Shown: in pieces, positions 63,539 to 64,000 of the stretch | Position numbering within the stretch: position 1 is the stretch's first letter | How the letters are laid out: each line of letters begins with the position of its first letter | Assembly (NCBI GenBank): GCA_021647465.1 | Contig: JAKIUQ010000006.1 | Coordinates: forward strand, 124,001 to 188,000 | Length of the DNA: 64,000 nucleotides | Direction of reading: 5' to 3' | From: Emcibacter sp. | Lineage (GTDB): Bacteria; Pseudomonadota; Alphaproteobacteria; Sphingomonadales; Emcibacteraceae | The notes under the pieces: generated by a model | Databases searched by the model: none | What the model was told of the DNA's origin: nothing | What the model saw: only the letters and a program-made list of their open reading frames with translations | Position numbers and translations under genes: made by a program

Positions 63539-64000
63539 GTGAATAAAATGACCATTTTACTTATCGAAGACGTTGTTCCCCTTGCCGAAGTATATATTGA
63601 ATATTTACAAGGTGAGAATGTCGAAATTACCCATGTCACGACAGGCGATGAGGCCTATAAATATCTTGCGGAGAATAGCCCTCAGATTATTCTGCTGGAT
63701 ATGAATTTACCTGATGTCGATGGTATGGAAATCCTGAAATATGTTTCTGATGCGGGACTGGATAGCTGCGTCATTGTTATAACGGCCTATGGCTCTGTTT
63801 CGCGGGTTGTCGATGCCATGCGGCTGGGGGCTTTTGAATATCTTCAGAAACCTTTTGATGAAAGCCGCTTCATTCTGACCGTGCGAAATGCCATAGAACG
63901 TATGCATTTACGGCAAATGGTAGACAGCTATAAAAATCAGCTTGGCCGTGATGAATTTCACGGTATGCTCGGAAAATCCCAAGTAATGCAGACTGTATAT
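63539..64000 (+). CDS. sigma-54-dependent response regulator (NtrC/LuxO type), 3' end cut by window
   Basis: The first 154 codons are visible. A receiver domain (TILLIEDVVPLAE, phospho-Asp54 in LLDMNLPD, ITAYGSV, LQKPFDE) is followed by a linker and the start of the AAA+ region (FHGMLGKSQVMQ), whose opening is typical of sigma-54 activators. The GTG at 63539 is chosen because AAAGG lies 9 bases upstream; ATG 63548 is the alternative. It could in principle drive the sigma-54 promoter at 48413, but the receiver does not resemble PrsR. Confidence 0.88.
   Translation, partial: MNKMTILLIEDVVPLAEVYIEYLQGENVEITHVTTGDEAYKYLAENSPQIILLDMNLPDVDGMEILKYVSDAGLDSCVIVITAYGSVSRVVDAMRLGAFEYLQKPFDESRFILTVRNAIERMHLRQMVDSYKNQLGRDEFHGMLGKSQVMQTVY

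Overview
The window looks like part of an alphaproteobacterial chromosome of moderate GC content. Supporting markers are PhaR, CpdR, an OlsB-type ornithine lipid acyltransferase, an NADP-malic enzyme fused to a phosphotransacetylase-like domain, and GlnD next to MurJ. The many secretion and envelope genes, a PEP-CTERM protein, a probable exosortase-linked amidotransferase and a large RTX protein suggest an aggregate-forming or surface-living, possibly marine lineage (Emcibacterales or Kordiimonadales-like). That placement is a guess. No rRNA, tRNA, CRISPR array, prophage or insertion sequence was seen.

Layout. 1-5180: polyhydroxyalkanoate (PHA) locus, with tonB-like, phaC, phaA and phbB on the minus strand, and a 64-residue gene divergent from phaR across a TGC-rich operator candidate. 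5207-13875: M13 lipoprotein peptidase, MnmC-like FAD enzyme, small secreted protein, lipoprotein subtilase autotransporter, GGDEF-EAL protein. 14039-18563: tusA-sufE and two PaaI-type thioesterases, a ChaN-like protein, an NADP oxidoreductase, an XRE/DUF2975 pair. 18655-21718: glycosyltransferase and asparagine-synthase-like amidotransferase of the exosortase-associated type. 21926-24352: YtrA-type GntR/ABC operon with an embedded small membrane protein. 24685-30084: amidohydrolase, pyrimidine salvage (cdd, tdk), S1/P1 nuclease, and a DgcN/DgcA-like D-glutamate pair. 30188-40579: type I secretion operon (two different ABC half-transporters plus HlyD) divergent from a 1484-residue cadherin/RTX protein. 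40690-45963: RND transporter, LolA-like protein and an AMIN-domain beta-barrel, probably a lipid or hydrophobic-cargo envelope route. 46073-52327: unknown membrane protein, comM, a PEP-CTERM protein behind a strong sigma-54 promoter candidate, an AmpG-like permease, a degenerate methyltransferase-like protein and OlsB. 52375-64000: maeB, mutS-glnD-murJ, N-formylglutamate amidohydrolase, cpdR and a truncated NtrC-type regulator.

The most interesting points are: (1) the PEP-CTERM gene has a near-perfect -24/-12 element, a 53-bp nested dyad upstream and a 33-bp tandem duplication across its start codon; (2) the type I exporter pairs two ABC proteins that both lost the LSGGQ signature, and one also lost the H-loop histidine; (3) a tiny Trp-rich protein shares a candidate PhaR operator with phaR, next to a short class-III-like PhaC that has no visible PhaE; (4) an AMIN domain is fused to an outer-membrane barrel beside an RND/LolA-like pair.
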